A stretch of 64,000 bases of DNA from Methylobacteriaceae bacterium. GTDB taxonomy: Bacteria > Pseudomonadota > Alphaproteobacteria > Rhizobiales > Beijerinckiaceae. Made by a program: the position numbers and the translations under genes. Positions 35,128 through 43,115 of this stretch are shown here, one piece after another (position 1 is the stretch's first letter; each line of letters starts with the position of its first letter). A model generated the notes under the pieces. It saw only the letters and a program-made list of their open reading frames with translations. It made no database searches and was not told where the DNA came from. Location: positions 423,001-487,000 of the forward strand of contig JACKJC010000001.1 of assembly GCA_020638195.1 (NCBI GenBank). Direction: 5' to 3'.

Positions 35128-35964
35128 ATGTCCGATTCGAGAACCATCTCGCAACGAGCGCCGGATTCCGCACGACGCGCTTCGATCGTTGTTCGTTCGA
35201 CGATCTTCAACATCCTGTTCTACGTGAATCTCATCTGCCTGATGGTTTGCGGGCTGCCTTCGGTGCTCATGGGGCGCGGCCCGGCGACGTTCATGGCGCG
35301 GGCCTGGGCGAAAACGTCGCTCTGGCTCCTCAAACACGTTTGCGGGACTACATTGGAATTCCGAGGTCTCGATCGAATGCCGCCAGGCGGCCTTGTCGTT
35401 GCGCCGAAACACCAGTCGATGCTTGAGACATTCGCGCTGACACTCGCGGTCGATAATTTTTCCTACGTCCACAAGCGCGAATTAACCTGGATACCCTTGT
35501 TCGGCTGGTATCTCTGGGCTGTCGACCAGATTTCGATCAACCGCACGTCCGGCTCGACCGCGCTCACGCAAGTAGCCAATGGCGTCGCGGCGTTTCTGAA
35601 GCTCGACCGACGCATCCTCATTTTCCCCGAGGGCACCCGCAGGCCCGTCGGCGCGCCGCCGAAATACAAGTACGGAGTGACGCATCTGTATTCAAGCTTG
35701 AACGCGAGAGTCGTGCCAGTCGCGCTCAACACCGGTCTGTTCTGGCCTCGCAGAAGTTTCCTCCGAAATCCCGGAGTGGCCGTCATCGAATTCCTGCCGG
35801 TCATCGAGCCCGGCCTTCCGCGGGAAGAATTCTCGCAACGCCTTGAGAGCGCGATCGAAAACGGAACACAGGCGCTCGTCGAAGAAGCCCTCAGCGTCGA
35901 CCCGGCGCTCGGGGCGCTCGTTCGCGACAACGAGCGCGCCCCGAACACCTCGCATTTGGCCTGA
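35128..35964 (+). CDS. plsC: 1-acyl-sn-glycerol-3-phosphate acyltransferase (PlsC-like)
   Basis: This membrane-associated enzyme is expected to acylate lysophosphatidic acid to phosphatidic acid. The 278-residue protein has an N-terminal hydrophobic segment (about 27-50), the catalytic block KHQSMLETF, the FGWYLWAVDQISINR region and the glycerophosphate-binding block FPEGTR. The usual H-x4-D motif reads H-x4-E. AAGGAG lies 12 bases before the ATG. It sits between ftsX and the DUF2125 gene on the same strand. Confidence 0.9.
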   Translation: MSDSRTISQRAPDSARRASIVVRSTIFNILFYVNLICLMVCGLPSVLMGRGPATFMARAWAKTSLWLLKHVCGTTLEFRGLDRMPPGGLVVAPKHQSMLETFALTLAVDNFSYVHKRELTWIPLFGWYLWAVDQISINRTSGSTALTQVANGVAAFLKLDRRILIFPEGTRRPVGAPPKYKYGVTHLYSSLNARVVPVALNTGLFWPRRSFLRNPGVAVIEFLPVIEPGLPREEFSQRLESAIENGTQALVEEALSVDPALGALVRDNERAPNTSHLA

Positions 35965-35967
35965 GCC

Positions 35968-36987
35968 ATGACTGGCGCGCCGATGGCCCGCGACAGATCC
36001 AGCTACTTGCGAAAACTACTTTGGCTTGCAGCATTTTCCAGCGCATTTCTGATCTGCGGCTGGTCTGTCTACTGGCAGGTCGCGCGCAACCTCGCCGAGC
36101 GTGAACTCAGCAAAGAGATCGAACGGGAGGCGCGGTTCGGTCGTGTCTGGACTTGCAGCAAGCTGGAGTTCAGGGGCTATCCCTTGTCCATAACTGTCGA
36201 TTGCGCCGGGCCGAACCTCCGCGTCGACGATGGTCTGATCTCCGCGAAGCGCGCACTCATAACTGCTCGCCTGTACGCGCCGACCCTTGTGGATATTGAT
36301 GTTTCGGGCCCGGCCGAATTCCGCAGCGAGACGACGCAGGGCTCGTTCGACTGGAAGTCGTTGCAGGTCTCCACACGCGGATTGCCGCGTCGCCTCGACC
36401 GGCTCTCCGTGATCGGCCAGGAACTGACCACGCGGCTTCCTGAATCCGCGCCTACGAAAATCAAGACCGTCCACCTGCATCTGCGACGCACGTCCCCGAT
36501 CCAGATGGCGCCCTTCAGCCTTGTCGTCGGTCTGGCGGGAATCGATTGGGAACCGTTGACGCAAGTCATCGGTCGGGGAAATCCCGCGTTATTCACAGCG
36601 CTGGGCGCCGTTACCCAGCTCGACGCCGCAAACGAAGGGACGTGGCAGGAGCGCGCCGAGCGCTGGAGCGGCGCCGGTGGCCGCGTTTCGATCACGGCGC
36701 TCAACCTGACGCGGGACGATTTTGTCCTTCATGCCGAAGGGGCGGCCGGGATCGACCGCCGACACCGGCCGGACGGCAAACTCGCCATGCGTGTACGAAA
36801 TGCTGGTCCGGCGCTCATGGCTCTCGCCGAAAGCCTCGGAGCCTTCAGGCGAGGGACGCTCGCAGGTCAGCTCGCGCTCGGTCTGCTGAACAGGCCAGGC
36901 GAGCTGAAATTCGATGTGATCGCCGAAAATGGAACGCTTTCAGCCGGCCCGCTTCGCCGTGTGCTGACTCTTCCGCCTCTCTATTGA
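35968..36987 (+). CDS. DUF2125 domain protein
   Basis: This 339-residue protein has an N-terminal signal anchor (LLWLAAFSSAFLICGWSVYW) and a large extracytoplasmic domain typical of alphaproteobacterial DUF2125, with a conserved Cys-containing segment CSKLEFRGYPLSITVDC and repeated beta-rich stretches. Function is unknown; repeated beta-sheet envelope proteins of this kind are often linked to lipid transport, but that is inference. It starts three bases after plsC and its stop overlaps the convergent prephenate dehydrogenase by seven bases. Confidence 0.88.
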   Translation: MTGAPMARDRSSYLRKLLWLAAFSSAFLICGWSVYWQVARNLAERELSKEIEREARFGRVWTCSKLEFRGYPLSITVDCAGPNLRVDDGLISAKRALITARLYAPTLVDIDVSGPAEFRSETTQGSFDWKSLQVSTRGLPRRLDRLSVIGQELTTRLPESAPTKIKTVHLHLRRTSPIQMAPFSLVVGLAGIDWEPLTQVIGRGNPALFTALGAVTQLDAANEGTWQERAERWSGAGGRVSITALNLTRDDFVLHAEGAAGIDRRHRPDGKLAMRVRNAGPALMALAESLGAFRRGTLAGQLALGLLNRPGELKFDVIAENGTLSAGPLRRVLTLPPLY

Positions 36988-37931
36988 GGATCGGATTGGT
37001 GGCGTCCGAAATCGGGCGCGGCCGTCTCCTGCCCGCTTTCGATGATGCTGCGGCGGATGTTGCGGGTCCGTGTGAACAGGTTGAACAGGCCGTCGCCATC
37101 CCCCCACCGGATCATGCGCTGCAAAGCGCTCAGGTCCTCGGTGAACCGCCCAAGAATTTCCAGAACGGCTTCCTTGTTGTTCAGAAAGACGTCGCGCCAC
37201 ATGGTCGGATCGGAGGCCGCGATGCGCGTGAAGTCACGAAAACCGCCGGCGGAGAACTTGATCACCTCGGACTGTGTCACGAGTTCCAGATCGGCGGCTG
37301 TGCCGACGATATTGTAGGCGATCAAATGCGGCACATGGCTGGTGATCGCGAGAACCAGATCGTGATGCTCGCTGGTCATCACCTCGACATTGCTGCCCGC
37401 CGCCGTCCAGAAGTCGGACAGCTTCTTGATAGCGATCTCGTCGGCTCCCGGCGGCGGCGTCAGAATGCACCAGCGATTGAGAAACAGGGTCGCAAAACCC
37501 GCGTCTGGCCCGGAATGCTCGGTGCCGGCGACAGGATGCGCCGGAATGAGATGCGTTCCAGCCGGCATATGCGGAGTGAGCGAGGCCATGACGGCGCTTT
37601 TGACGGAGCCGACATCGCTCACAATAGCGCCAGCCGCCAGCGCTTGGCCAATCGAACGCGCGACATTTTCGTTCGCGCCGACAGGCACGCAGAGAATGAC
37701 GAGATCGGAGCCTGCGACTGCGCCCGCCAAATCGCATGTCGCCTCATCGGCAAGTGTTAGTTCTGCGACACGCTCGCAGACCGCCTGCGAAATGTCGGCG
37801 GCGACCAGCGTGCGCGCGAGATTGTTTCGCCGCGCGACGCGCAGCAGAGAGGATCCGATCAGACCACAGCCGATGACCGTCAGTCGTTCGAACAGCGGCT
37901 CGGCCAGCTTGTGGCCCCAGGTGTCAGGCAT
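36981..37931 (-). CDS. Prephenate/arogenate dehydrogenase family protein
   Basis: This NAD(P)-dependent enzyme of tyrosine synthesis oxidatively decarboxylates prephenate or arogenate. The 316-residue protein has the Rossmann motif TVIGCGLIGSSLLRVAR, the SDVGSVKS strand and the substrate-binding HPVAGTEHSG with its catalytic His. The C-terminal helical dimer domain carries LVLAITSHVPHLIAY. The ATG at 37931 is preferred to one 35 codons upstream, because it overlaps the chorismate mutase stop by eight bases, which is typical coupling. Substrate preference cannot be read by eye. Confidence 0.92.
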   Translation of the reverse strand: MPDTWGHKLAEPLFERLTVIGCGLIGSSLLRVARRNNLARTLVAADISQAVCERVAELTLADEATCDLAGAVAGSDLVILCVPVGANENVARSIGQALAAGAIVSDVGSVKSAVMASLTPHMPAGTHLIPAHPVAGTEHSGPDAGFATLFLNRWCILTPPPGADEIAIKKLSDFWTAAGSNVEVMTSEHHDLVLAITSHVPHLIAYNIVGTAADLELVTQSEVIKFSAGGFRDFTRIAASDPTMWRDVFLNNKEAVLEILGRFTEDLSALQRMIRWGDGDGLFNLFTRTRNIRRSIIESGQETAAPDFGRHQSDPQ

Positions 37932-38799
37932 GGTTGGATTTTTCAGAACTGGTTGATTGCCGAGCGACAAAGGGGGCCGCGTGGCTACCAACGAAGACCG
38001 GTTCCGCGCTCGATATGCCCGCCTCGGCAAGCGCACGACGCGCCGACATCAGCCCATCGGGGCCCGGAAAGGCCATGAGTAAGGACAAGCCGCGCTCATC
38101 GACGGCGTTGCCGACGAGCCGCCCACCCGCGTTTCGGGTCGAATCCGGAAGCGCGTCCCGCCATCTGTCCACGCGCACGGCGAATAGCTGAACGTCGATC
38201 GCGGCGGCCTCGGCGAGCGGTTTGGAAACGACAAAAATCGGTATGCCCGCCGGATGGTCCGGCCGCTCGACGAAAGGCAGTCGGGCGATGATTTTCGGCG
38301 CCTCTGGCTGGACGAGCCGGGACCACCATGGCCCGTCGCCCACTCCGCCAGCGACACGCAAGAGCCCAAGGTCGCCCACCGAGGCTTCGACGGCGTCGAT
38401 GACCGCCTGTGGCCCGTGATGCGGAACGTAGGGCGCTGTGAAGCCGAAGTGGAATCTGGCGGAATCGCGCATGGCGGCATCGCCTGCGGAAACGTCGACA
38501 TGCACAGAATAGTTGGATTGGACGTAGGTGAAGGTTCCAATGATGATCCGCCAGATGCTCTCGATCGTGTCGAGTGGCAGGAGTCCCGTGTGGCGTTGCA
38601 CGAGGCGGCGCATCATCTCGGCCTCGCGGCCGGGACGAAAAGCCGATCCGCCACCCTGCCTTGACTTCGTGGCGATCAAGTTCTCGATTATCTCGCCACG
38701 TTCGATCAGGAGTCGATGAACGTTCTCATCGATCCGGTCGATGTTCTGTCGGAGCGCCGCAAGGTCCTGCAGAGCGCGATCTTCGGGTGTCGCCGTCAT
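37924..38799 (-). CDS. Chorismate mutase (AroQ type) with C-terminal extension
   Basis: The N-terminal 95 residues are an AroQ helical chorismate mutase: LAALRQNIDRIDENVHRLLIERG and VIATK-like LIATKSR with catalytic Arg/Lys residues, and the Glu-Arg-Arg helix EAEMMRRLVQRH. The remaining 190 residues resemble a periplasmic-binding or prephenate-dehydratase-like fold found in alphaproteobacterial relatives (HHGPQAVIDAVEASVGDLGLL). The ATG at 38799 is chosen over an ATG at 38841. It converts chorismate to prephenate for the dehydrogenase encoded directly downstream. Confidence 0.88.
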   Translation of the reverse strand: MTATPEDRALQDLAALRQNIDRIDENVHRLLIERGEIIENLIATKSRQGGGSAFRPGREAEMMRRLVQRHTGLLPLDTIESIWRIIIGTFTYVQSNYSVHVDVSAGDAAMRDSARFHFGFTAPYVPHHGPQAVIDAVEASVGDLGLLRVAGGVGDGPWWSRLVQPEAPKIIARLPFVERPDHPAGIPIFVVSKPLAEAAAIDVQLFAVRVDRWRDALPDSTRNAGGRLVGNAVDERGLSLLMAFPGPDGLMSARRALAEAGISSAEPVFVGSHAAPFVARQSTSSEKSNHA

Positions 38800-38827
38800 C
38801 GGATTGTCCACTGTCGGGCTTCTCTTA

Positions 38828-38947
38828 CTTGACCCAAGCATCGTTGAACAGAAGTCCGCGCCTCCCTGTGCTTGACTTTCTGCACGGAAGAATGTTCTTC
38901 TTGCCGCACAGAACGTTCGACATATCGAACGAGCCCTACGGGTCAAG
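38828..38947 (+). promoter_or_regulatory. Candidate structured leader of metX
   Basis: The spacer contains a nested set of inverted repeats. CTTGACCC (38828-38835) pairs perfectly with GGGTCAAG (38940-38947), which ends three bases before the metX TTG. Inside are CTGTGC/GCACAG (38866-38871/38906-38911) enclosing GAAGA/TCTTC (38887-38891/38896-38900), and a hairpin CGTTCGA/TCGAACG with loop CATA (38914-38931). Together these would form a multibranch RNA whose closing stem covers the ribosome-binding region. It does not match the SAM-II pattern that I know. Confidence 0.4.
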
Positions 38948-38950
38948 ATC

Positions 38951-40132
38951 TTGGCGATCATAAGTGTTCAGGAAGCGGACAATCCGAGCAGTCGCATTGC
39001 GCGTTTTGGCCCGGAAAAGCCGCTGCAGATGGACGCTGGCCCATTGCTAGCGCCATTCTCCATCGCATATCAGACCTATGGCGAGTTGAACGCGGACCGG
39101 TCCAACGCAATCCTGGTTTGTCATGCCCTCACCGGCGATCAGCATGTCGCCAGCGCCCATCCCTTGACGCAGAAACCCGGTTGGTGGTCCGCCATGGTCG
39201 GGCCAGGTCGTCCGATCGATACGGATCGGTTCTTTGTAATCTGTTCCAACGTCATCGGCGGTTGCATGGGCTCGACGGGGCCCGCCTCCACCAATCCCGA
39301 GACAGGCAGCCCGTGGGGGCTTGATCTGCCGGTCGTCACCGTTCGCGACATGGTCCGGGCTCAGGCCATGTTGATCGACCACCTCGGGATCGAAACCCTC
39401 TTTTGCGTCGCCGGCGGATCAATGGGCGGAATGCAGGTGTTGCAATGGGTCGCGAGCTATCCGGACCGCGTCTTCTCCGCGCTTCCGATCGCCACTGCGC
39501 CGAAACACTCAGCGCAGAATATAGCGTTTCACGAAGTCGGCCGTCAGGCCGTCATGGCGGATCCCGACTGGCGCGGCGGCCGCTACGCGCAATTCGGCGT
39601 CCGTCCGACGAAGGGTTTGGCCGTCGCGCGCATGGCCGCGCATATCACCTATCTGTCCGAAGGAGCTCTGCAGCGGAAATTCGGCCGCAAGCTTCAGGAT
39701 CGAGTCGCACCAACCTTTTCGTTCGACGCCGACTTTCAGATCGAGAATTATCTCAGATATCAGGGATCGAGCTTCGTCGATCGGTTCGACGCCAATTCCT
39801 ATCTCTACGTCACTCGCGCCTGCGATTATTTCGACCTTGCGGCGGACTACGGTGGATCGCTGGCGCGCGCCTTTGTCGGCGCAGCCACCCGGTTTTGTGT
39901 CGTGTCTTTCACGTCGGATTGGCTCTATCCGACGTCGGATGCACGCTTGATCGTCCATGCGCTCAACGCCGCGACTCTCCCTGTCTCGTTCGTCGAAATC
40001 GAGACCGATAAGGGTCATGACGCCTTCCTTCTCGACGAGCCCGATTTCATTGCGACCACGCGCGGTTTTCTCGAATCCGCGGCGATCGCGCGGGGAATTG
40101 TTCAGCCTTCGAAGGCAGCAGCGGCCAAATGA
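38951..40132 (+). CDS. metX: Homoserine O-acetyltransferase MetX
   Basis: MetX acylates homoserine from acyl-CoA at the start of methionine synthesis. The 393-residue alpha/beta hydrolase has the nucleophile elbow GGSMGGMQ, the oxyanion region CHALTGDQH and the catalytic Asp/His in FTSDWLYP and DKGHDAFL. Both acetyl and succinyl donors occur in this family, so donor choice is not certain. The TTG start at 38951 lacks a clear ribosome site. metW overlaps its stop by four bases. A structured leader may control it. Confidence 0.94.
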   Translation: MAIISVQEADNPSSRIARFGPEKPLQMDAGPLLAPFSIAYQTYGELNADRSNAILVCHALTGDQHVASAHPLTQKPGWWSAMVGPGRPIDTDRFFVICSNVIGGCMGSTGPASTNPETGSPWGLDLPVVTVRDMVRAQAMLIDHLGIETLFCVAGGSMGGMQVLQWVASYPDRVFSALPIATAPKHSAQNIAFHEVGRQAVMADPDWRGGRYAQFGVRPTKGLAVARMAAHITYLSEGALQRKFGRKLQDRVAPTFSFDADFQIENYLRYQGSSFVDRFDANSYLYVTRACDYFDLAADYGGSLARAFVGAATRFCVVSFTSDWLYPTSDARLIVHALNAATLPVSFVEIETDKGHDAFLLDEPDFIATTRGFLESAAIARGIVQPSKAAAAK

Positions 40133-40761
40133 GTGAAATCGCGTCTCAATCGACCGCGCGCGTAGACCTCCTGCTCGTCGCTGATATCGTCGATCGTGGG
40201 GCCCGTGTCCTGGACGTCGGATGCGGCGACGGCGCTCTTCTCCAGATTCTCACGCGGGATCGAGACGTCGATGGCCGCGGGATCGAGCTTTCGCAAGCCG
40301 GCGTCAACGGATGCGTCGCCAAGGGTCTATCGGTCGTTCAAGGCGACGCCGACACCGACCTGGTCGACTATCCCGACGACGCCTTCGACTACGTGATTCT
40401 CTCCCAAACGCTGCAGGCGACACGGCGGCCTCGGCAGGTGCTCGAGCACATGCTGCGGATCGGACGTCGCGCCATCGTCTCGTTCCCGAACTTCGGGCAC
40501 TGGCGCATTCGAACGGAATTGATGTTCAGGGGCCGTATGCCGCGGACGGAGGCGCTGAACTATTCCTGGTACGATACGCCCAACATCCATCTCTGCACGA
40601 TCCACGATTTCGTGCACCTTGTGGATGATCTCGGCGCGTCGATCGACCGAGCCGTCGCGCTCGATCGCTATGGCGCGAAGATGCGCGTCAACGCGCCCTG
40701 GTGGCTCTGGAATATGTTCGGCGAGCAGGCCGTGTTCCTGCTCCACCGGAAGCGTGGCTGA
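40129..40761 (+). CDS. metW: Methionine biosynthesis protein MetW
   Basis: MetW is a class I SAM-methyltransferase-fold protein that pairs with MetX in proteobacteria and supports its activity. The 210-residue protein has the SAM motif VLDVGCGDGALL, the DYVILSQTLQ strand and the family segment FPNFGHWRIR, followed by the YSWYDTPNIHLCTIHDF block. ATGA overlap with metX shows translational coupling. Its TGA stop is directly followed by the stop of the convergent ppa gene. Confidence 0.95.
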   Translation: MSEIASQSTARVDLLLVADIVDRGARVLDVGCGDGALLQILTRDRDVDGRGIELSQAGVNGCVAKGLSVVQGDADTDLVDYPDDAFDYVILSQTLQATRRPRQVLEHMLRIGRRAIVSFPNFGHWRIRTELMFRGRMPRTEALNYSWYDTPNIHLCTIHDFVHLVDDLGASIDRAVALDRYGAKMRVNAPWWLWNMFGEQAVFLLHRKRG

Positions 40762-41298
40762 TCAGGCCTTGTCGGCCTTGGCCCGTTCGATCGCCTCGAG
40801 AATCAGCGCGCGCGCCGTCTCGGCGTCGCCCCAGCCAGCGAATTCGACCCACTTGCCGGGCTCGAGATCCTTGTAGTGGCTGAAGAAATGCTCGATCTGC
40901 TGCACAGTGATCGGCGGCATATCCGTGTAGTTCTGGATCTTGTCGTACCGCTTGGTCAGCTTGGATGAAGGCACCGCCACGATCTTCTCGTCGCCGCCAG
41001 CCTCGTCCCGCATCCGCAGAACGCCGATCGGGCGTACGGAAATCACCGCGCCAGCGATGATCGGCCGCGTATTGGCGACCAGCACGTCGCAGGGATCTCC
41101 ATCTTCCGACAGGGTGTGCGGAATGAAACCGTAGTTTCCGGGATAGCGCATCGGCGTGTAGAGGAATCGATCGACCACCAGCGTTCCGGCCGCCTTGTCC
41201 ATCTCGTACTTGATCGGCTCGCCGCCGATCGGCACCTCGATGACGACGTTGACATCATGTGGGGGGTTCGTCCCGATCGAGATGGCGTCGAGGCGCAT
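40762..41298 (-). CDS. ppa: Inorganic pyrophosphatase
   Basis: This family I soluble pyrophosphatase hydrolyses PPi and pulls biosynthetic reactions forward. The 178-residue protein shows the metal-binding signature DGDPCDVLV, the MRYPGNYGFIPHTL segment and IEHFFSHYKDLEPGKWV. Length is typical for the bacterial hexameric enzyme. The gene abuts metW tail to tail with no intervening base and lies downstream of the GNAT gene. Confidence 0.97.
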   Translation of the reverse strand: MRLDAISIGTNPPHDVNVVIEVPIGGEPIKYEMDKAAGTLVVDRFLYTPMRYPGNYGFIPHTLSEDGDPCDVLVANTRPIIAGAVISVRPIGVLRMRDEAGGDEKIVAVPSSKLTKRYDKIQNYTDMPPITVQQIEHFFSHYKDLEPGKWVEFAGWGDAETARALILEAIERAKADKA

Positions 41299-41345
41299 CG
41301 GAGCTCCTGTCTGAGAAAGCGATATCGAACCGCGCTGTACGCGCC

Positions 41346-41858
41346 TTAGTTCGCCGCGAAGCCGAAAGCGACCCGCGCGCGCGTATCGTTATCGAATCGC
41401 TCCGTCGCGCGCCAGACTTCGACGCCGCCCATCTTCTCGTAAAATCGTAGGGCCCTTTCATTGTCCGCGAGCGCCCAGACGATCGTGGAAAAATAACCTT
41501 TTGATGCAAGGTCCGCGCGCCCGGCGGCAAACAGTCGCGTGCCGAACCCCAGTCCCTGAAATTCGGGCGCCAGATAGAGTTCGAAGATTTCTCCGGCATA
41601 GGGAATGGCCGAAACGCGGTTGCGTCCCAGGCTCGCGTACCCAACCAGTTTGCCGTCGAATTCGAGCACCAGAATGCGGGAGCCGCCGCGGACCGCAGAC
41701 GTCCACCAAGCGGGGCCGCGTCGATTGATCATCGATTCCAGCGCCTTGCCGGGAATTATGCCGCTGTAAGCCTCTCGCCACGCGGCGTCATGCACTGCAG
41801 CGATCGCACGCGCATCGCCGGCGCGAGCAGGTCGGATCGAGTGGAGGAGCTTGACCAT
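41346..41858 (-). CDS. GNAT family N-acetyltransferase
   Basis: The 170-residue protein has the GNAT fold: N-terminal SIRPARAGDARAIAAVHDAAWREAY, strand LVGYASLG, and the acetyl-CoA motif A region FELYLAPEFQGLGFGTRLFAAG (Q/R-x-x-G-x-G/A). The C-terminal RALRFYEKMGGVEV segment is also typical. The substrate is unknown. It is divergent from nothing; a tRNA-Gly lies upstream on the same strand. Confidence 0.88.
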   Translation of the reverse strand: MVKLLHSIRPARAGDARAIAAVHDAAWREAYSGIIPGKALESMINRRGPAWWTSAVRGGSRILVLEFDGKLVGYASLGRNRVSAIPYAGEIFELYLAPEFQGLGFGTRLFAAGRADLASKGYFSTIVWALADNERALRFYEKMGGVEVWRATERFDNDTRARVAFGFAAN

Positions 41859-41910
41859 CGGCGAATGTTAGGCGCACCGGAGCGTCGTATGCAACAACGC
41901 TTTCGTGACC

Positions 41911-41939
41911 TTTGATTTGCCGTAACATTTGATTTGCCG
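41911..41939. repeat. Direct repeat next to tRNA-Gly
   Basis: The 12-base word TTTGATTTGCCG occurs twice (41911-41922 and 41928-41939), separated by TAACA. The second copy overlaps TTGCCGAC (41934-41941), which is an exact inverted match to GTCGGCAA (41969-41976) abutting the tRNA 3' end. Confidence 0.6.
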
Positions 41940-41976
41940 ACTTCAGTCTGCCACGAGACCGTCGCCATGTCGGCAA

Positions 41977-42051
41977 TGGAGCGGGCGAAGGGATTCGAAC
42001 CCTCGACCCCAACCTTGGCAAGGTTGTGCTCTACCCCTGAGCTACACCCGC
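41977..42051 (-). tRNA. tRNA-Gly (anticodon GCC)
   Basis: On the minus strand a complete cloverleaf can be drawn. The 7-bp acceptor stem starts GCGGGTG and pairs with CGCCCGC (one G-T wobble), the D arm contains AGCTCAGGGGTAGAGC, the anticodon stem CAACC/GGTTG holds loop TTGCCAA with anticodon GCC, and the T arm contains GGTTCGAATCC. The 3' CCA is encoded, after discriminator base T. It reads glycine GGC/GGU codons. Confidence 0.95.
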
Positions 42052-42196
42052 ATCCGTCGCCGACGTCGTCGGCGCGGGCTATATGCCGCAAAGCTTCGAA
42101 TAATGCAACTGGCCTATTCGGCAAGGTTGCGACTGGCTCGAACGCGGCCTATTTCCTTGACTTGGACGCAATGCAATCGCCCAGAGGAGATAGACC

Positions 42197-43090
42197 ATGA
42201 ACGCGGGATCGGCGGAAACGGTGGAAAGCGCCGGCGTGATCGAGACGTCGACGGCGACATTCCGCGCGGATGTCCTGACCGCTTCCATGAAGCAGGTGGT
42301 GCTCGTCGATTTCTGGGCGCCGTGGTGCGGACCCTGCAAGCAGCTGGCGCCGCTCCTCGAGCGAGCCGTCGGCTCGGCGGGAGACAAGGCGCGCCTGGTC
42401 AAGATGAATATCGACGACCACCCGCAGATCGCCCAACAGCTCGGCATTCAGTCGATTCCGGCAGTGATCGCCTTCCAACGAGGGCAGCCGGTCGACGGTT
42501 TCGTCGGCGCCCTGCCGGAGAGTCAGATTGTCGCCTTTCTCGAGCGTCTCGTGGGACCGTTGGGTCCGGGAGGAGAGGCGCTCGCGCTGGCGGAGAGCGC
42601 GCTCGAGGCAGGCGAGGTGGAACGCGCGCTCGAACTCGCGGAACAGGCTGTCGCCGGCGAACCGGAGAACCCAAAGGCGGTTGGTCTCTATCTCAGGACG
42701 CTCCTCGCGTTAGGAGAGACGGAGCGCGCTGCGGCGATGTTCGAGACGCTGCCCGACAACATTCGCACCGACGCCGCGTTGCGGCAGGTCGCCACGGCCC
42801 TCGAAGTCGCATCGCAGTCGGAAGCCCTCGGCGACATCGACAGCCTGCGGCGCAAGGCGGCCGCAGCTCCGGACGATCTGCAGGCGCAATTCGACCTGGC
42901 GCTCGCCTACAACGGCGTTGGTGACAAGGATCAGGCCGCCAACATCCTCCTTGCCATCATCAAGCGCGATCGCGACTGGAACGAAGACGGCGCGCGCAAG
43001 CAATTGTTGCAGTTTTTCGAAGTCTGGGGCCCGATCGATTCCGCAACGAAGGCGGCGCGCCGCAAGCTCTCGGCAATGCTGTTTTCATGA
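42197..43090 (+). CDS. cnoX: Co-chaperone CnoX (thioredoxin-TPR protein)
   Basis: The 297-residue protein has an N-terminal thioredoxin domain (about 20-125) with active site WCGPCK and cis-Pro loop SIPAVIAF, followed by a TPR-like helical domain (about 130-297). This is the architecture of CnoX/YbbN, a chaperedoxin that hands unfolded clients to GroEL and DnaK. E. coli CnoX lacks the second redox Cys, whereas here both are present, so thiol-reductase activity is expected. It is followed by the Lon-N-like gene. Confidence 0.93.
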   Translation: MNAGSAETVESAGVIETSTATFRADVLTASMKQVVLVDFWAPWCGPCKQLAPLLERAVGSAGDKARLVKMNIDDHPQIAQQLGIQSIPAVIAFQRGQPVDGFVGALPESQIVAFLERLVGPLGPGGEALALAESALEAGEVERALELAEQAVAGEPENPKAVGLYLRTLLALGETERAAAMFETLPDNIRTDAALRQVATALEVASQSEALGDIDSLRRKAAAAPDDLQAQFDLALAYNGVGDKDQAANILLAIIKRDRDWNEDGARKQLLQFFEVWGPIDSATKAARRKLSAMLFS

Positions 43091-43115
43091 CTTCACGAGG
43101 CCGGCAGGCGTTAAG

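Noticed and set aside
38800..38950. SAM-II riboswitch before metX
   Set aside because: The conserved SAM-II core could not be aligned by eye; only a generic structured leader is proposed.
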